Below are positions 49,201 through 56,476 of a stretch of 64,000 nucleotides of DNA, piece after piece. Both the position numbers and the translations under genes were made by a program. The notes beneath the pieces are model-generated. The model was given only the letters and a program-made list of their open reading frames with translations. It made no database searches and was not told the origin of the DNA. Origin of the DNA: JAUSIK01 sp964547875 (GTDB lineage: Archaea > Nanobdellota > Nanobdellia > Pacearchaeales > GW2011-AR1); NCBI GenBank assembly GCA_964547875.1, contig CAZJPE010000001.1, positions 1 through 64,000 on the forward strand, given 5' to 3'. Position 1 is the stretch's first letter. Every line of letters begins with the position of its first letter.

Positions 49201-50523
49201 AATCTTACCTTTGTTGCTAATTCCAGCGGGATCGGCAATTTAAGCTATCAGTTCTACATTAATGACAATTTAAGATATAGCACTATCTATTATGGGGATG
49301 GAACGCCAATTAAATGGATGGCAATTCCTGAATTTAGCGATGAAACATATGGTTTATTCGGGAATTTAACTTTAACTGTTTCTATTCCTAATTTTCTATA
49401 TCTAAATAACTCTAGAACATGGAATGCAAATATAACCCATGCAAATGCTCCAATTGGATTTCTAAATAATATCGGGGACAAACAGGGAATTTATGGAAAG
49501 GATATTGTAATAAATCTAAGCGAACATTTTTCAGATTTTGACGCTTTTGATGTTTATTATAATCAGTCCGCCAGTTTTATTGTTAGGAGTAATGCCAATC
49601 AGAGTGCTATAAGCTATTCTGTCAGCAATTGGATTTTGAGTTTAAGCGCTTCAAGCGCTGTTGTTGAAATATTAAACATAACAGGGAATGATTTGAACGG
49701 AGGTGTGATAATGACAAGTGCAATGAGCAATAATTTTAAGGTTGAATTTATAGAGCCGATTAGTGTGCCGGTTCCAGTTCCAGAGCCAGTACCTGTGCCT
49801 GCTGGAGGAAGCGGAGGTTCAAGTACTGAGAAACTTGTTTCTTTGAAAATAATTCATCCTGGGCCTGTTTCTGCTAAGAGAGGAGAGACTATAATACTGC
49901 CTATTGAAATTTTTAATGACGGCCCTACAACTCTTAATGGCATAGACATAGGGAGTTTGGTTGTAAAAGACGGAAAGATTAGAAACGAGTTTAATGTAAG
50001 CCTTAGCAAAAGACATATTGTGAGCCTGGCTAGCGGTGCGCGGGAGAATTTAACATTGACAGCAAACGTTGGTTTTGAGCTTGGATTGTTTGAAATAACT
50101 GTTAATGCGAGCGTTCAAGAGCCAAAATATTATGATTGGGGAAAGATTTTCATTAATTTTGAAGAGGGAGAGACTGTTATTGAGAAGTTAGTATTTACAG
50201 AGGAATTTATTGTTGAGAATCCAGAATGCGCTGAAGTTAAAGAGCTTGTTGACGAATCCCGCGAGTACTTGGCGATAGGGGATTTTGATTCTGCGAGAGT
50301 TAAGTTAGACGAGGCGGCAGACGCCTGTAAGGAAGCAATATCTAAAAACTCTTTCTTTTCAGGGACAAGATTGAAAGCTAAATTACAAGACAAGATATTT
50401 ATTTATCTATTTGTTGCAACGATATTGTCTGTTGTCTTGGGAATATCTTATTATGTTTTCAGGAGGAGGGCGCTTAAAAAAGCCTTGGAAGAGGTCAGCA
50501 AAATGAGTTTTGAGAAGACCTAG
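46240..50523 (+). CDS. Giant surface protein of cadherin/Ig-like repeats
   Basis: This 1427-residue protein begins with the same kind of cytoplasmic module as the 2012-residue protein (RYIKIRGKTYGPYYYESYRE), then a membrane segment. The body is a string of cadherin-like repeats, each with strand patterns such as VLTEDNEFYLNLSENVTDPEGD and SPSDIDVGQHIVIINASD. A Pro-Val-rich hinge (PVPVPEPVPVPAGGSGGSS) leads to an Ig-like domain, a short helical domain and a C-terminal membrane segment with a basic tail. This suggests a long rod anchored at both ends or held in the membrane. Calcium binding is likely from the DxD-type loops. Confidence 0.75.
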   Translation: MVHKRYIKIRGKTYGPYYYESYREGSKVKKRYLKIPHEKERRVKSFLNQNKIINLKLLIIFYLIFIVILMLLAINRYSAPFFSEREDRAVLLAPPGASVGASDNANLSIWDDTDLGENRFSGILVNFYANYTNSVGNVIDNLNGNCLIRYDYTGVYTNYDNMVYDINSLLWKSSRTFNYKGIHNFEVDCRSDLGNVSLTNNFVISNSEPDIKETPGGSLDFDNNIFNNDILGCVEDILCLYNISANVSDPDVNDMLVFDYIPGPNSTLTNFAIDPQTGILSIDINKDADTGQKIIELTVIDSDGARDTATLSVSITPVNDAPVFINLINKSFNISMLFEYNIIANDEEGNVPFSFNITFLSCETAQWSTRTNCELFNTSQYSVNGTAINISFTPSRNDVGSYIINFSVSDSGIPSAIRSEIINFTVLNINSEPWFRYVCDNEREAVEDLEFNCYINASDIDEVNNLTFSSNANWFLDFKSVIVNSTTNFNGSILVNFTATDKNVGNWSINVTVRDTGIPIMQNSSTFYFFVDNINDRVKLQDLPTITAYTSNNYSVYINASDDDLLIPDKNVYNEILSFSSNASWVYISSVGIVSGTNITRALIEFDPNNAPGSGQHVINISTSDANGFSIDSKILTINIIGNFKPVWLNPAANHVLTEDNEFYLNLSENVTDPEGDAISFSFSSDTGFPSFSLNAGTGVINLTPSDIDVGQHIVIINASDVATPSPFTFNFSVSNINDLPIIETPLQGNNVTIDLNSNMEIMEDNRVEIFLFVKDEDLKIPLGQKDFYNENLVVNSVIEGANSNLFSFVEPIFLPPERLIFSAIFTPKKSDVGFYNVTVNVSDASGALATLSFNLSIFEINHPPTFINLTDQATIIDRELFYNIEAFDIEDGDDSTGNLTYSYKFLADGRMDDFIGNDERIFNKTSGILNVTFINGQGGAYHLNISVNDSIGLQNTEDFWVFVYDLPIILSPPANFVFNLKEGNATNLTFVANSSGIGNLSYQFYINDNLRYSTIYYGDGTPIKWMAIPEFSDETYGLFGNLTLTVSIPNFLYLNNSRTWNANITHANAPIGFLNNIGDKQGIYGKDIVINLSEHFSDFDAFDVYYNQSASFIVRSNANQSAISYSVSNWILSLSASSAVVEILNITGNDLNGGVIMTSAMSNNFKVEFIEPISVPVPVPEPVPVPAGGSGGSSTEKLVSLKIIHPGPVSAKRGETIILPIEIFNDGPTTLNGIDIGSLVVKDGKIRNEFNVSLSKRHIVSLASGARENLTLTANVGFELGLFEITVNASVQEPKYYDWGKIFINFEEGETVIEKLVFTEEFIVENPECAEVKELVDESREYLAIGDFDSARVKLDEAADACKEAISKNSFFSGTRLKAKLQDKIFIYLFVATILSVVLGISYYVFRRRALKKALEEVSKMSFEKT

Positions 50524-50548
50524 AAAAATTTAATATAGTATAGAACAA

Positions 50549-50743
50549 ATGATACGATGTAGAGAAGAGTGGGAAGAGAGAGTATTAACTAAGCCGGTTG
50601 ATTCCGCATTTGAGAGATTGCGAGTGGACTCGAGAAAAGCAAGATATACTTTTGAATATGTAAACTCTTTAAGATATACAGGCTTTGATTATAGAAATTC
50701 AAAGAAAGTTTTAATAAGACAAAATTATTTACTAATAAGATAA
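50549..50743 (+). CDS. Small Arg-rich protein, doubtful
   Basis: The 64-residue frame encodes an Arg/Tyr-rich sequence (MIRCREEWEERVLTKPVDSA, RKARYTFEYVNSLRYTGFD). It is between the giant surface protein and the MoxR-type gene, with a TTAATATAGTATAG box only about 15 bp before the ATG. No family is recognised. It is compact and could be a real small gene, or a chance frame. Confidence 0.35.
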   Translation: MIRCREEWEERVLTKPVDSAFERLRVDSRKARYTFEYVNSLRYTGFDYRNSKKVLIRQNYLLIR

Positions 50744-50754
50744 AAGAGAGGAAA

Positions 50755-51933
50755 ATGAAACATAAAGCTGAAGATTTAGAGAAAGAAGAGATTAGGGATA
50801 AAAGAGAAAGGAAGCATAAAAAGGAAAAGCATGCAGGGCGTCATATAGAACATAAAAAACCAGAACATCACGAGCATAAGCATGTTAAACATCCTAAAGA
50901 AGAGAAAGATAAAAATAAGAAAAAGATAGAAAAGCCTGAGAGCGAGGAGGTTCATGCCAAGGACGAAAGGCCTAATAACGCGGAGATGAATAGATATTCT
51001 GAATTTATTTTTAGGATGAAAAAGGAGATTGCAAAGGTTATTACAGGACAGGAAAAGATTATTGATAGCCTTATAATGGCTTTGCTTTGTGATGGGCATG
51101 TTTTGCTAGAAGGCGTGCCTGGAATTGCAAAGACACTGGCTGTGAGAACCCTTGGCATAGCGAGCGGGTGCAGTGTTAAGAGAATACAATTTACAGTTGA
51201 CTTGCTACCCACAGACATAACCGGCATAACTACTTATACTCCTGGAAAGGGATTTGAGACTATTAAAGGGCCCATTTTTGCTAATTTTATAATTGCTGAC
51301 GAGATTAATAGAAGTCCGAGTAAGACGCAATCTGCTTTGATTGAGGCAATGCAGGAAACGCAGGTTACAATAGGGAAAGAGACTTTTAAATTGCCAACTC
51401 CATTTTTTGTCATGGCAACTGAAAATCCGCTTGAGCAGAGCGGGGTTTATACTTTGCCAGAAGCGCAGATAGACAGGTTTCTTTTTAAATTGCTAATGGG
51501 ATATCCTACATATAACGAAGAGAAGAAGATAATGGAGGAGAATATGACATTAAAGAAATTTGAGGAATTTAATATAAGAGCAGTAATTTCTCCTAACGAT
51601 ATTTTAAAGGTGCAGAAGTTAACTAAAAAAGTTTATTTAGACGACAAAATAAAAAGATATATTCTTGATATTGTAAAAAGAACAAGGACAAAGGATTTTA
51701 AGTATGGAGAGTATATTGAATGGGGCAGTTCGCCGAGAGCGAGCATATCATTGTTTATAGCCTCTAAAGCGAAGGCTTTAATGAGCAGGAGAAATTTTGT
51801 TATTCCGTCTGATGTCAAGGCGATTGTGCATGATGTTATGAGGCATAGGATTATTTTGAATTATAGGGCAAGGGCAGAGGGTGTTGATAGCGACAAGATA
51901 ATAAATGAAATTCTGACTGTGGAAAATATTTGA
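50755..51933 (+). CDS. MoxR-type AAA+ ATPase with a Lys/His-rich N-terminal extension
   Basis: The 392-residue protein has a normal MoxR core from about residue 85: ITGQEKIIDSLIMALLCDG, Walker A LLEGVPGIAKT, Walker B FIIADEINRSP, sensor 1 VMATENPLEQ and the arginine finger in EAQIDRFLFKL. Upstream is an unusual 80-residue highly charged stretch full of Lys, Glu and His (HIEHKKPEHHEHKHVKH). MoxR ATPases remodel or activate proteins with VWA domains. The gene is followed by an unknown gene, a DUF58 gene and, later, a VWA gene. The extension could hold the ATPase near metal or membrane. Confidence 0.85.
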   Translation: MKHKAEDLEKEEIRDKRERKHKKEKHAGRHIEHKKPEHHEHKHVKHPKEEKDKNKKKIEKPESEEVHAKDERPNNAEMNRYSEFIFRMKKEIAKVITGQEKIIDSLIMALLCDGHVLLEGVPGIAKTLAVRTLGIASGCSVKRIQFTVDLLPTDITGITTYTPGKGFETIKGPIFANFIIADEINRSPSKTQSALIEAMQETQVTIGKETFKLPTPFFVMATENPLEQSGVYTLPEAQIDRFLFKLLMGYPTYNEEKKIMEENMTLKKFEEFNIRAVISPNDILKVQKLTKKVYLDDKIKRYILDIVKRTRTKDFKYGEYIEWGSSPRASISLFIASKAKALMSRRNFVIPSDVKAIVHDVMRHRIILNYRARAEGVDSDKIINEILTVENI

Positions 51934-51939
51934 GTTACA

Positions 51940-52245
51940 ATGAGAGAGATTGATGAATCTTATTTGGCAAGAAAAATTCGCGATATTTGCAGCGAATCTA
52001 AGTCTAATTTAGACATATTTACCTCTCTTGTTTCAGACAAGGGAGAAAAGGAATATAACAGGATTGATTACGAGGCTTTTTTCACTCATTTTATAGGCAT
52101 GATAGAGACTATGACACTAATTAAACTTTATCAGTCAAATTTTAATAGAGAAAAATTTGGAGACATGAAGTTTCATTTAGAAGATTATATTGCAAAGACA
52201 AAGAAAAATTTAGTTGAAAGCCTATTGAAGAGGGAATATGATTAG
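51940..52245 (+). CDS. Unknown helical protein in the MoxR operon
   Basis: This 101-residue protein is mostly helical (SYLARKIRDICSESKSNLD and EAFFTHFIGMIETMTLIKLY). It lies between the MoxR and DUF58 genes, 6 bp after the first and overlapping the second by 8 bp, so it should act with them. Small helical proteins are not a usual part of MoxR-VWA operons. No family recognised. It might be a subunit connecting ATPase and DUF58 protein. Confidence 0.6.
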   Translation: MREIDESYLARKIRDICSESKSNLDIFTSLVSDKGEKEYNRIDYEAFFTHFIGMIETMTLIKLYQSNFNREKFGDMKFHLEDYIAKTKKNLVESLLKREYD

Positions 52246-53140
52246 ACAAAAACTAAATGTTAATGTTCCAAGGGCTATTACTGAATTTGAGGCAGCTGCG
52301 AAGGAATTTGAATTAAAAGAAAAATTATATAGGATTATTTTTCGGGGCAAGGGTTTAGAATTTGATAAGTATAGGGATTATGCTCCTGATGAGGATGCAA
52401 CTAGTATAGACTGGAAGGCGAGCTTAAGGGCAAATAAATTAATTGCCAAGCAGTACATAGAAGAGAGGGATTTGAATATTGTTTTTGTTTTTGATATCAG
52501 CGAAAACATGCTGTTGGGCTCTGCTGATAAATTGAAATGCGAGTATGCTGTAGAGATATTTGCAGCATTGGCTCATTTGATAATAAGCTCTAATGACCGA
52601 GTTGGGATTGTTCTTTTTGGCGATGAGATTAAAAATTTTATACCTCCAAAAGGAGGAACAAATCAGTTTTTTAATATTGTTGACATACTATCAGATCCTT
52701 CCACATACAGCGGGGGATCAAGGATTGATAAATTATTAAAATTTATTTTGGCGTATTTAGGGAAGAATGTAGATGTGGTTATTTTTATTTCTGATTTTAT
52801 CAGGATGAATGACAGAGTTTTGAACGATTTATTTTTGGTTTCTCACAAATTTGAGAGCGTGGCGATAATGGTTAGAGATATGCTGGACAAAACTTTTCCT
52901 GAAATTGACAGAGAATTAGTAATAGAAGACCCTATTACAAAAGAGCAGGTTCTTATAAATCCCAAGATGATAAAACAAATATACGAGAAAAGTGCATTAG
53001 AAAGGGATAGGGTTGTTAAAAGTATTTTTAGAAAAGCAAATATTGACCTTTTGGAATTAATGACAAATAAAACTTTTGCTTTTGATTTAGCAGGTTTTTT
53101 GAGCGAGAGGGCAAATATGGGAAAGAAATTTGGGAGATGA
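52238..53140 (+). CDS. DUF58 protein with VWA-like domain
   Basis: The 300-residue protein has the DUF58 signature (FDKYRDYAPDEDATSIDWKA) and then a VWA-type fold with a weakened metal site: FDISENM reads D-x-S-x-N where D-x-S-x-S is usual. VWA-like beta strands follow (VGIVLFGDEI, DVVIFISDFI). Family members are partners of MoxR ATPases, often in maturation of exported or membrane complexes. It overlaps the upstream small gene by 8 bp, and the next ASCH gene begins 4 bp after its stop. Confidence 0.82.
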   Translation: MIRQKLNVNVPRAITEFEAAAKEFELKEKLYRIIFRGKGLEFDKYRDYAPDEDATSIDWKASLRANKLIAKQYIEERDLNIVFVFDISENMLLGSADKLKCEYAVEIFAALAHLIISSNDRVGIVLFGDEIKNFIPPKGGTNQFFNIVDILSDPSTYSGGSRIDKLLKFILAYLGKNVDVVIFISDFIRMNDRVLNDLFLVSHKFESVAIMVRDMLDKTFPEIDRELVIEDPITKEQVLINPKMIKQIYEKSALERDRVVKSIFRKANIDLLELMTNKTFAFDLAGFLSERANMGKKFGR

Positions 53141-53144
53141 ATTT

Positions 53145-53468
53145 ATGAAAGCTTTATGTCTGAAAGAGCCATGGGCGTCCATGATAAAGGGAGGAGTGAA
53201 AACAATAGAAACTAGAAAATGGAAAACAAGTTACAGAGGAAAAATACTTTTATGTGCAAGCAAAAATCCAAAATCTTCAATTAGCGGCAATGCATTTGCG
53301 ATTGCAGAATTAATTGATTGCAGAAAAATGATTGAGGAAGATGAGAAGTTAGCATGCTGTAAAGTTTATCCCAAAGCCAATTCATGGATATTAAAAAATA
53401 TAAGAAACATTGAGCCATTTCCAGTTAAAGGAAAGTTAGGGTTATTTGAGATTAGTGAGGTTAATTAA
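53145..53468 (+). CDS. ASCH-domain RNA-binding-like protein
   Basis: From the ATG at 53145 the product is 107 residues and has the ASCH signature: MKALCLKEPWASMIKGGVKT, IETRKWKTSYRGKILLCAS, a helix, and SWILKNIRNIEPFPVKGKLG. ASCH domains resemble PUA folds and act in RNA binding or as small hydrolases. Lys and Asp positions in KTIETRKW are as expected. It sits inside the MoxR-DUF58-VWA cluster, and the in-frame ATG upstream at 53130 would overlap the DUF58 gene, so the later start is used. Confidence 0.78.
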   Translation: MKALCLKEPWASMIKGGVKTIETRKWKTSYRGKILLCASKNPKSSISGNAFAIAELIDCRKMIEEDEKLACCKVYPKANSWILKNIRNIEPFPVKGKLGLFEISEVN

Positions 53469-53603
53469 ATGGTAATAGTAAAAAGAAAGAACAAATGGGT
53501 ATTATTGACTAAAGATAAAAAGAAAAAGCTTGGAGAGTTTAGAACATATAAGGCAGCATTGAAGCGCGAGAGGCAGATAATTTTCTTTAAGAATATGAGA
53601 TAA
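53469..53603 (+). CDS. Small basic protein next to the ASCH gene
   Basis: A 44-codon frame begins immediately after the ASCH stop codon. The product is Lys/Arg-rich with an aromatic start (MVIVKRKNKWVLLTKDKKKK) and a short helix ending in FKNMR. Similar tiny basic proteins with a KWxLxTK core are common in archaeal and viral genomes but their roles are mostly unknown. It is likely co-transcribed with ASCH. Confidence 0.45.
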   Translation: MVIVKRKNKWVLLTKDKKKKLGEFRTYKAALKRERQIIFFKNMR

Positions 53604-53629
53604 CTAATTTACACACGCTCACTTTTTAG

Positions 53630-54544
53630 GAGCGTGTCTAATAAATAAGTTCTTTTAATTAGAGTACCCACCTACGTTTACTTAGGAGGTGGGTACTATG
53701 TTACCTAGATGGTGTAATGAAGTCTATGACTTAAATGTTGCGTTTTCTATAATGCGTAGGATAGTGCAGCAAAGTAAGATAGTGAAAGGAGGAAGAGGAG
53801 CTAAGCCGAAGCATAATCCGACAAAGTATGCTTTGACTCTTGCATTGAAAGAAATGCAAAATAGAAATCTAAGAGAAACAGAATGTCATTTAACGAAATA
53901 TGTCTGCGACGAAAGAGTAGACCATTCTGTTCTTTCTTATTGGGAGAATAAAGAAGAAATGCCAATGATTATTGCTAAATTTATCAGCATAGCTGGAGCT
54001 ATGCTCGATAAGGCCTTATCGTCGCTATTCAGCTTTGTTGATTCAACAAAATTTACGGGCTGGGATGTGAAAGAAATAAAATTGATAGAAGTAACTGTTT
54101 GCAATAGAATTGCAGATATGTCAGTTTATCCTGTTGGAATTAGCTTTCTTAGAAATGACGTCGTCTCTCCTGTCAGAGAAGCTGTTCCAAACGGAATAGG
54201 AAAGATAAAGGCAGACGCGTGGTACGATGAAATAGATACTATCAAGCATCTGTTTAAGATTGGGTATACGCCAATAATCTGCCCAAACAAAACTCGTTAC
54301 AGAGGATTTTACAGAAGGAAAGCAAGAAAAATCTATAGAATGCCTGAAAACAGATTAGCTTATAGGCAGAGAGGAAGAGGAGAAAGTATGTTCGGCAGTC
54401 TGACAAACGAGCATGGAGACAGATTAAAAGCAAGAAACGTAAATGCTATCAGAACAAGGATAGCGGCGAGGATATTCTGCTATCAGATAAAGTTATTGAT
54501 ACGGATTCAATTAGCACTAAATGTGCTAATTGTTAGACACGCTC
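53630..54544 (+). mobile_element. IS element with 12-bp inverted ends and 9-bp target duplication
   Basis: The ends are GAGCGTGTCTAA (53630-53641) and TTAGACACGCTC (54533-54544), a 12-bp perfect inverted repeat. The 9-bp sequence ACTTTTTAG directly flanks both sides (53621-53629 and 54545-54553), a target-site duplication, which shows recent transposition. The element is about 915 bp and carries one transposase. To the left of the left duplication, 53613-53620 is ACACGCTC, matching the element's right terminus, so the target may have included an older element end. Confidence 0.82.
53664..53696 (+). promoter_or_regulatory. Hairpin covering the transposase ribosome binding site
   Basis: GTACCCACCT (53664-53673) and AGGTGGGTAC (53687-53696) are perfect inverted arms; the second arm includes the AGGAGGTG Shine-Dalgarno that precedes the ATG at 53698. 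Folding would hide the site. In IS elements this prevents translation from read-through transcripts started outside. Confidence 0.65.
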
Positions 54545-54582
54545 ACTTTTTAGAAAGCTTTTTAAAGGGGGGGCGTAGATAG
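53698..54582 (+). CDS. DDE transposase of IS4/IS5 type
   Basis: From the ATG at 53698 (8 nt after AGGAGGTG) the product is 294 residues. It has a catalytic triad: Asp in FVDSTKFTG, Asp in KADAWYDE and Glu in RGRGESMFGSL, as in IS4/IS5-superfamily transposases. The N-terminal ~100 residues bind DNA (KYVCDERVDHSVLSYW). The frame continues through the right inverted repeat and target duplication and stops outside the element at 54582, so the last ~13 residues are encoded by the host sequence. Otherwise intact. Confidence 0.82.
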   Translation: MLPRWCNEVYDLNVAFSIMRRIVQQSKIVKGGRGAKPKHNPTKYALTLALKEMQNRNLRETECHLTKYVCDERVDHSVLSYWENKEEMPMIIAKFISIAGAMLDKALSSLFSFVDSTKFTGWDVKEIKLIEVTVCNRIADMSVYPVGISFLRNDVVSPVREAVPNGIGKIKADAWYDEIDTIKHLFKIGYTPIICPNKTRYRGFYRRKARKIYRMPENRLAYRQRGRGESMFGSLTNEHGDRLKARNVNAIRTRIAARIFCYQIKLLIRIQLALNVLIVRHAHFLESFLKGGRR

Positions 54583-54585
54583 AAT

Positions 54586-54897
54586 ATGAAAGGAAAAATA
54601 ATTTTGTTACTAAGCTCAATGCTTTTAGTTGGGCTTGCAGTTTTTGTTTCTGCTTCTATGAGCTGGCAAGGTAATGGACCTAATGTACCTTATAAAGTTG
54701 AACTTGAACTGAATAAAGGATGGAACATAATTGCAGGAACACTACCTGAAGATGGAATATTAAGTGATAGTGAAATTCAGGCATCAGACATTAAAGCAAT
54801 GTGGTATTATTCTCCGAAAACCAAAGAATATAAGGTTTATATTAGACGAATTAAAAAGGCGTCCTGGCATTATAAAGTAACCCAGGACAGTTATTAA
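54586..54897 (+). CDS. Small secreted protein
   Basis: The 103-residue protein has a signal peptide (IILLLSSMLLVGLAVFVSA) and a short mature part with the surface-protein motif GWNIIAGTLPEDG and YIRRIKKASWHYKV. Similar GWNxI motifs occur in archaeal exported proteins of unknown function. It begins just beyond the IS, three bases after the transposase stop, so its promoter may have been changed by the insertion. Confidence 0.55.
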   Translation: MKGKIILLLSSMLLVGLAVFVSASMSWQGNGPNVPYKVELELNKGWNIIAGTLPEDGILSDSEIQASDIKAMWYYSPKTKEYKVYIRRIKKASWHYKVTQDSY

Positions 54898-55016
54898 TAT
54901 TACAATATTTCTCTACTTTAAAAATCCTTCGGTTGCCTGATTTTTTAAAATCTTCTTTTTTCTAAGGATTTTCGAAATAGCGCAAGTTTAATAAAGTGCT
55001 GGAGATAGAGATTAAT

Positions 55017-55358
55017 ATGAGATATCAGCTAGACATTAGGGGTGATGAATTCTTAGACTATGTTTTTGAAGGGCCTGATGATATTGCAGGCCTGATGAAT
55101 TTTGCAAGCAGAATTGAGAAATTGAGGAATGTTGGATATAAATTTGCCGAACAGATATTATTGCCAGAATTCCTGAGTAGAAATAAAGTTCCAGAAGATA
55201 TTGCAGAAGATGTGTGGATTCATATGGGTTATATAAATAGAGAAGGTATTAATTCAGCTAGTTCGTATGAACAAATAGAAAAAATCGAGAGAGATTATAA
55301 TTTAGGTAGAGGAAAGTTAATAGGGCTTTTAGATGTGGCATTAGGTAAATACCCATAA
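55017..55358 (+). CDS. Hypothetical soluble protein
   Basis: From the ATG at 55017 this is a 113-residue acidic protein with helices (FEGPDDIAGLMNFASRIEKL, SSYEQIEKIERDYNLG). A GTG start at 54996 would add seven residues. A hairpin of AAAATCCTT/AAGGATTTT occurs in the 120-base gap before it. The next gene begins 14 bp later, so it may be part of the VWA transcript. No family recognised. Confidence 0.5.
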   Translation: MRYQLDIRGDEFLDYVFEGPDDIAGLMNFASRIEKLRNVGYKFAEQILLPEFLSRNKVPEDIAEDVWIHMGYINREGINSASSYEQIEKIERDYNLGRGKLIGLLDVALGKYP

Positions 55359-55372
55359 AATAAAGTAGAAAG

Positions 55373-56296
55373 ATGGTGTCAATAAGTTTTTTGTATCCGA
55401 GATATTTGTTTTTCTTATTTTTAATCCCCTTGTTTATTTTTATTCATATTGTTACATTAAGAGCTTCTAGGACTACTGCTTTAAAATTTGCGAATTTTGA
55501 GGCGATTGCGCGCATTAAGGGAGTTGATTTTTTTTCCAAGAATATTATAACCTTGTTTTTAAGTATTCTTATAATTTTTTTATTAGTTATGGCAGTTTCA
55601 GGATTGACTTTACATACAACTATTAAAGCAACTGATTATTCTTTTGTTATAGCGTTAGATAGTTCAGAAAGTATGGGGGCTAATGATTTATTGCCAAATA
55701 GGATGGAGGCTGCTAAGAGAGCGGCTGTTGCTTTTATTGACGCACTTCCTATAACAACTAGAGTTGGAGTTATTTCTTTTTCAGGGAATGCTATTATTGA
55801 GCAGGATTTGACTGAGAGCAAAAGCTCTATGAAAAGCGCTGTAAATGAGGTGCAAATCAGCGAGATATCAGGGACAGATGTTTATGAGGCAGTTATCACA
55901 GGAACAAATTTGTTGAGCGCGGAGAATACAAAGGCGATTATTTTATTGAGCGATGGGCAGATAAATGTCGGGACAATTAATGACGCTATAGTTTACGCTA
56001 ATGAGAATGATATTGTTGTGCATACAATTGCTATTGGAACAGAAGAAGGCGGGGAAACTTCATATGGATTGTCAAAATTAGATGAAGATTCATTGAAAGC
56101 GCTTTCTTATAATACAAACGGGCAGTTTTTCAGGGCTTTGGATGAAAATGAACTTTCCAATTCTTTTAATGAAGCAATTGCAAAAACAGAAAGAAAAGTC
56201 GGAATTAATCTCGCTGATTACTTGCTTATTGCTTCTATTCTGCTGTTTGCCTTTGAGTATTATTTGATAAATAGCAGATATAGGAGATTGATTTAG
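55373..56296 (+). CDS. VWA-domain membrane protein (BatA/BatB-like)
   Basis: The 307-residue protein has two N-terminal membrane segments (YLFFLFLIPLFIFIHIV, ITLFLSILIIFLLVMAV), a VWA domain with a complete metal site (Asp in VIALDSSESM, Thr in SGTDVYEA, Asp in LLSDGQ), and a C-terminal segment (ADYLLIASILLFAFEYYL). Membrane VWA proteins of the Bat type act with MoxR ATPases and DUF58 proteins in cell-envelope maturation. It is separated from its partners by the ASCH gene, the IS and small genes, yet keeps their orientation. Confidence 0.82.
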   Translation: MVSISFLYPRYLFFLFLIPLFIFIHIVTLRASRTTALKFANFEAIARIKGVDFFSKNIITLFLSILIIFLLVMAVSGLTLHTTIKATDYSFVIALDSSESMGANDLLPNRMEAAKRAAVAFIDALPITTRVGVISFSGNAIIEQDLTESKSSMKSAVNEVQISEISGTDVYEAVITGTNLLSAENTKAIILLSDGQINVGTINDAIVYANENDIVVHTIAIGTEEGGETSYGLSKLDEDSLKALSYNTNGQFFRALDENELSNSFNEAIAKTERKVGINLADYLLIASILLFAFEYYLINSRYRRLI

Positions 56297-56476
56297 GGTT
56301 ATTTTTTAGTAGTTACAAAATAAAATTCCTTTCTAATTGTGCTAAGATGAATTTGCTTTTTAATCCAGATCATATGTAATAAAATCAATATTTATATTCG
56401 ATAAAAGATTACAATGATATATTAATAACAACTAAATAGAAACTTATTTAAAGCAAAATTAAAAGAGCATCTATGT

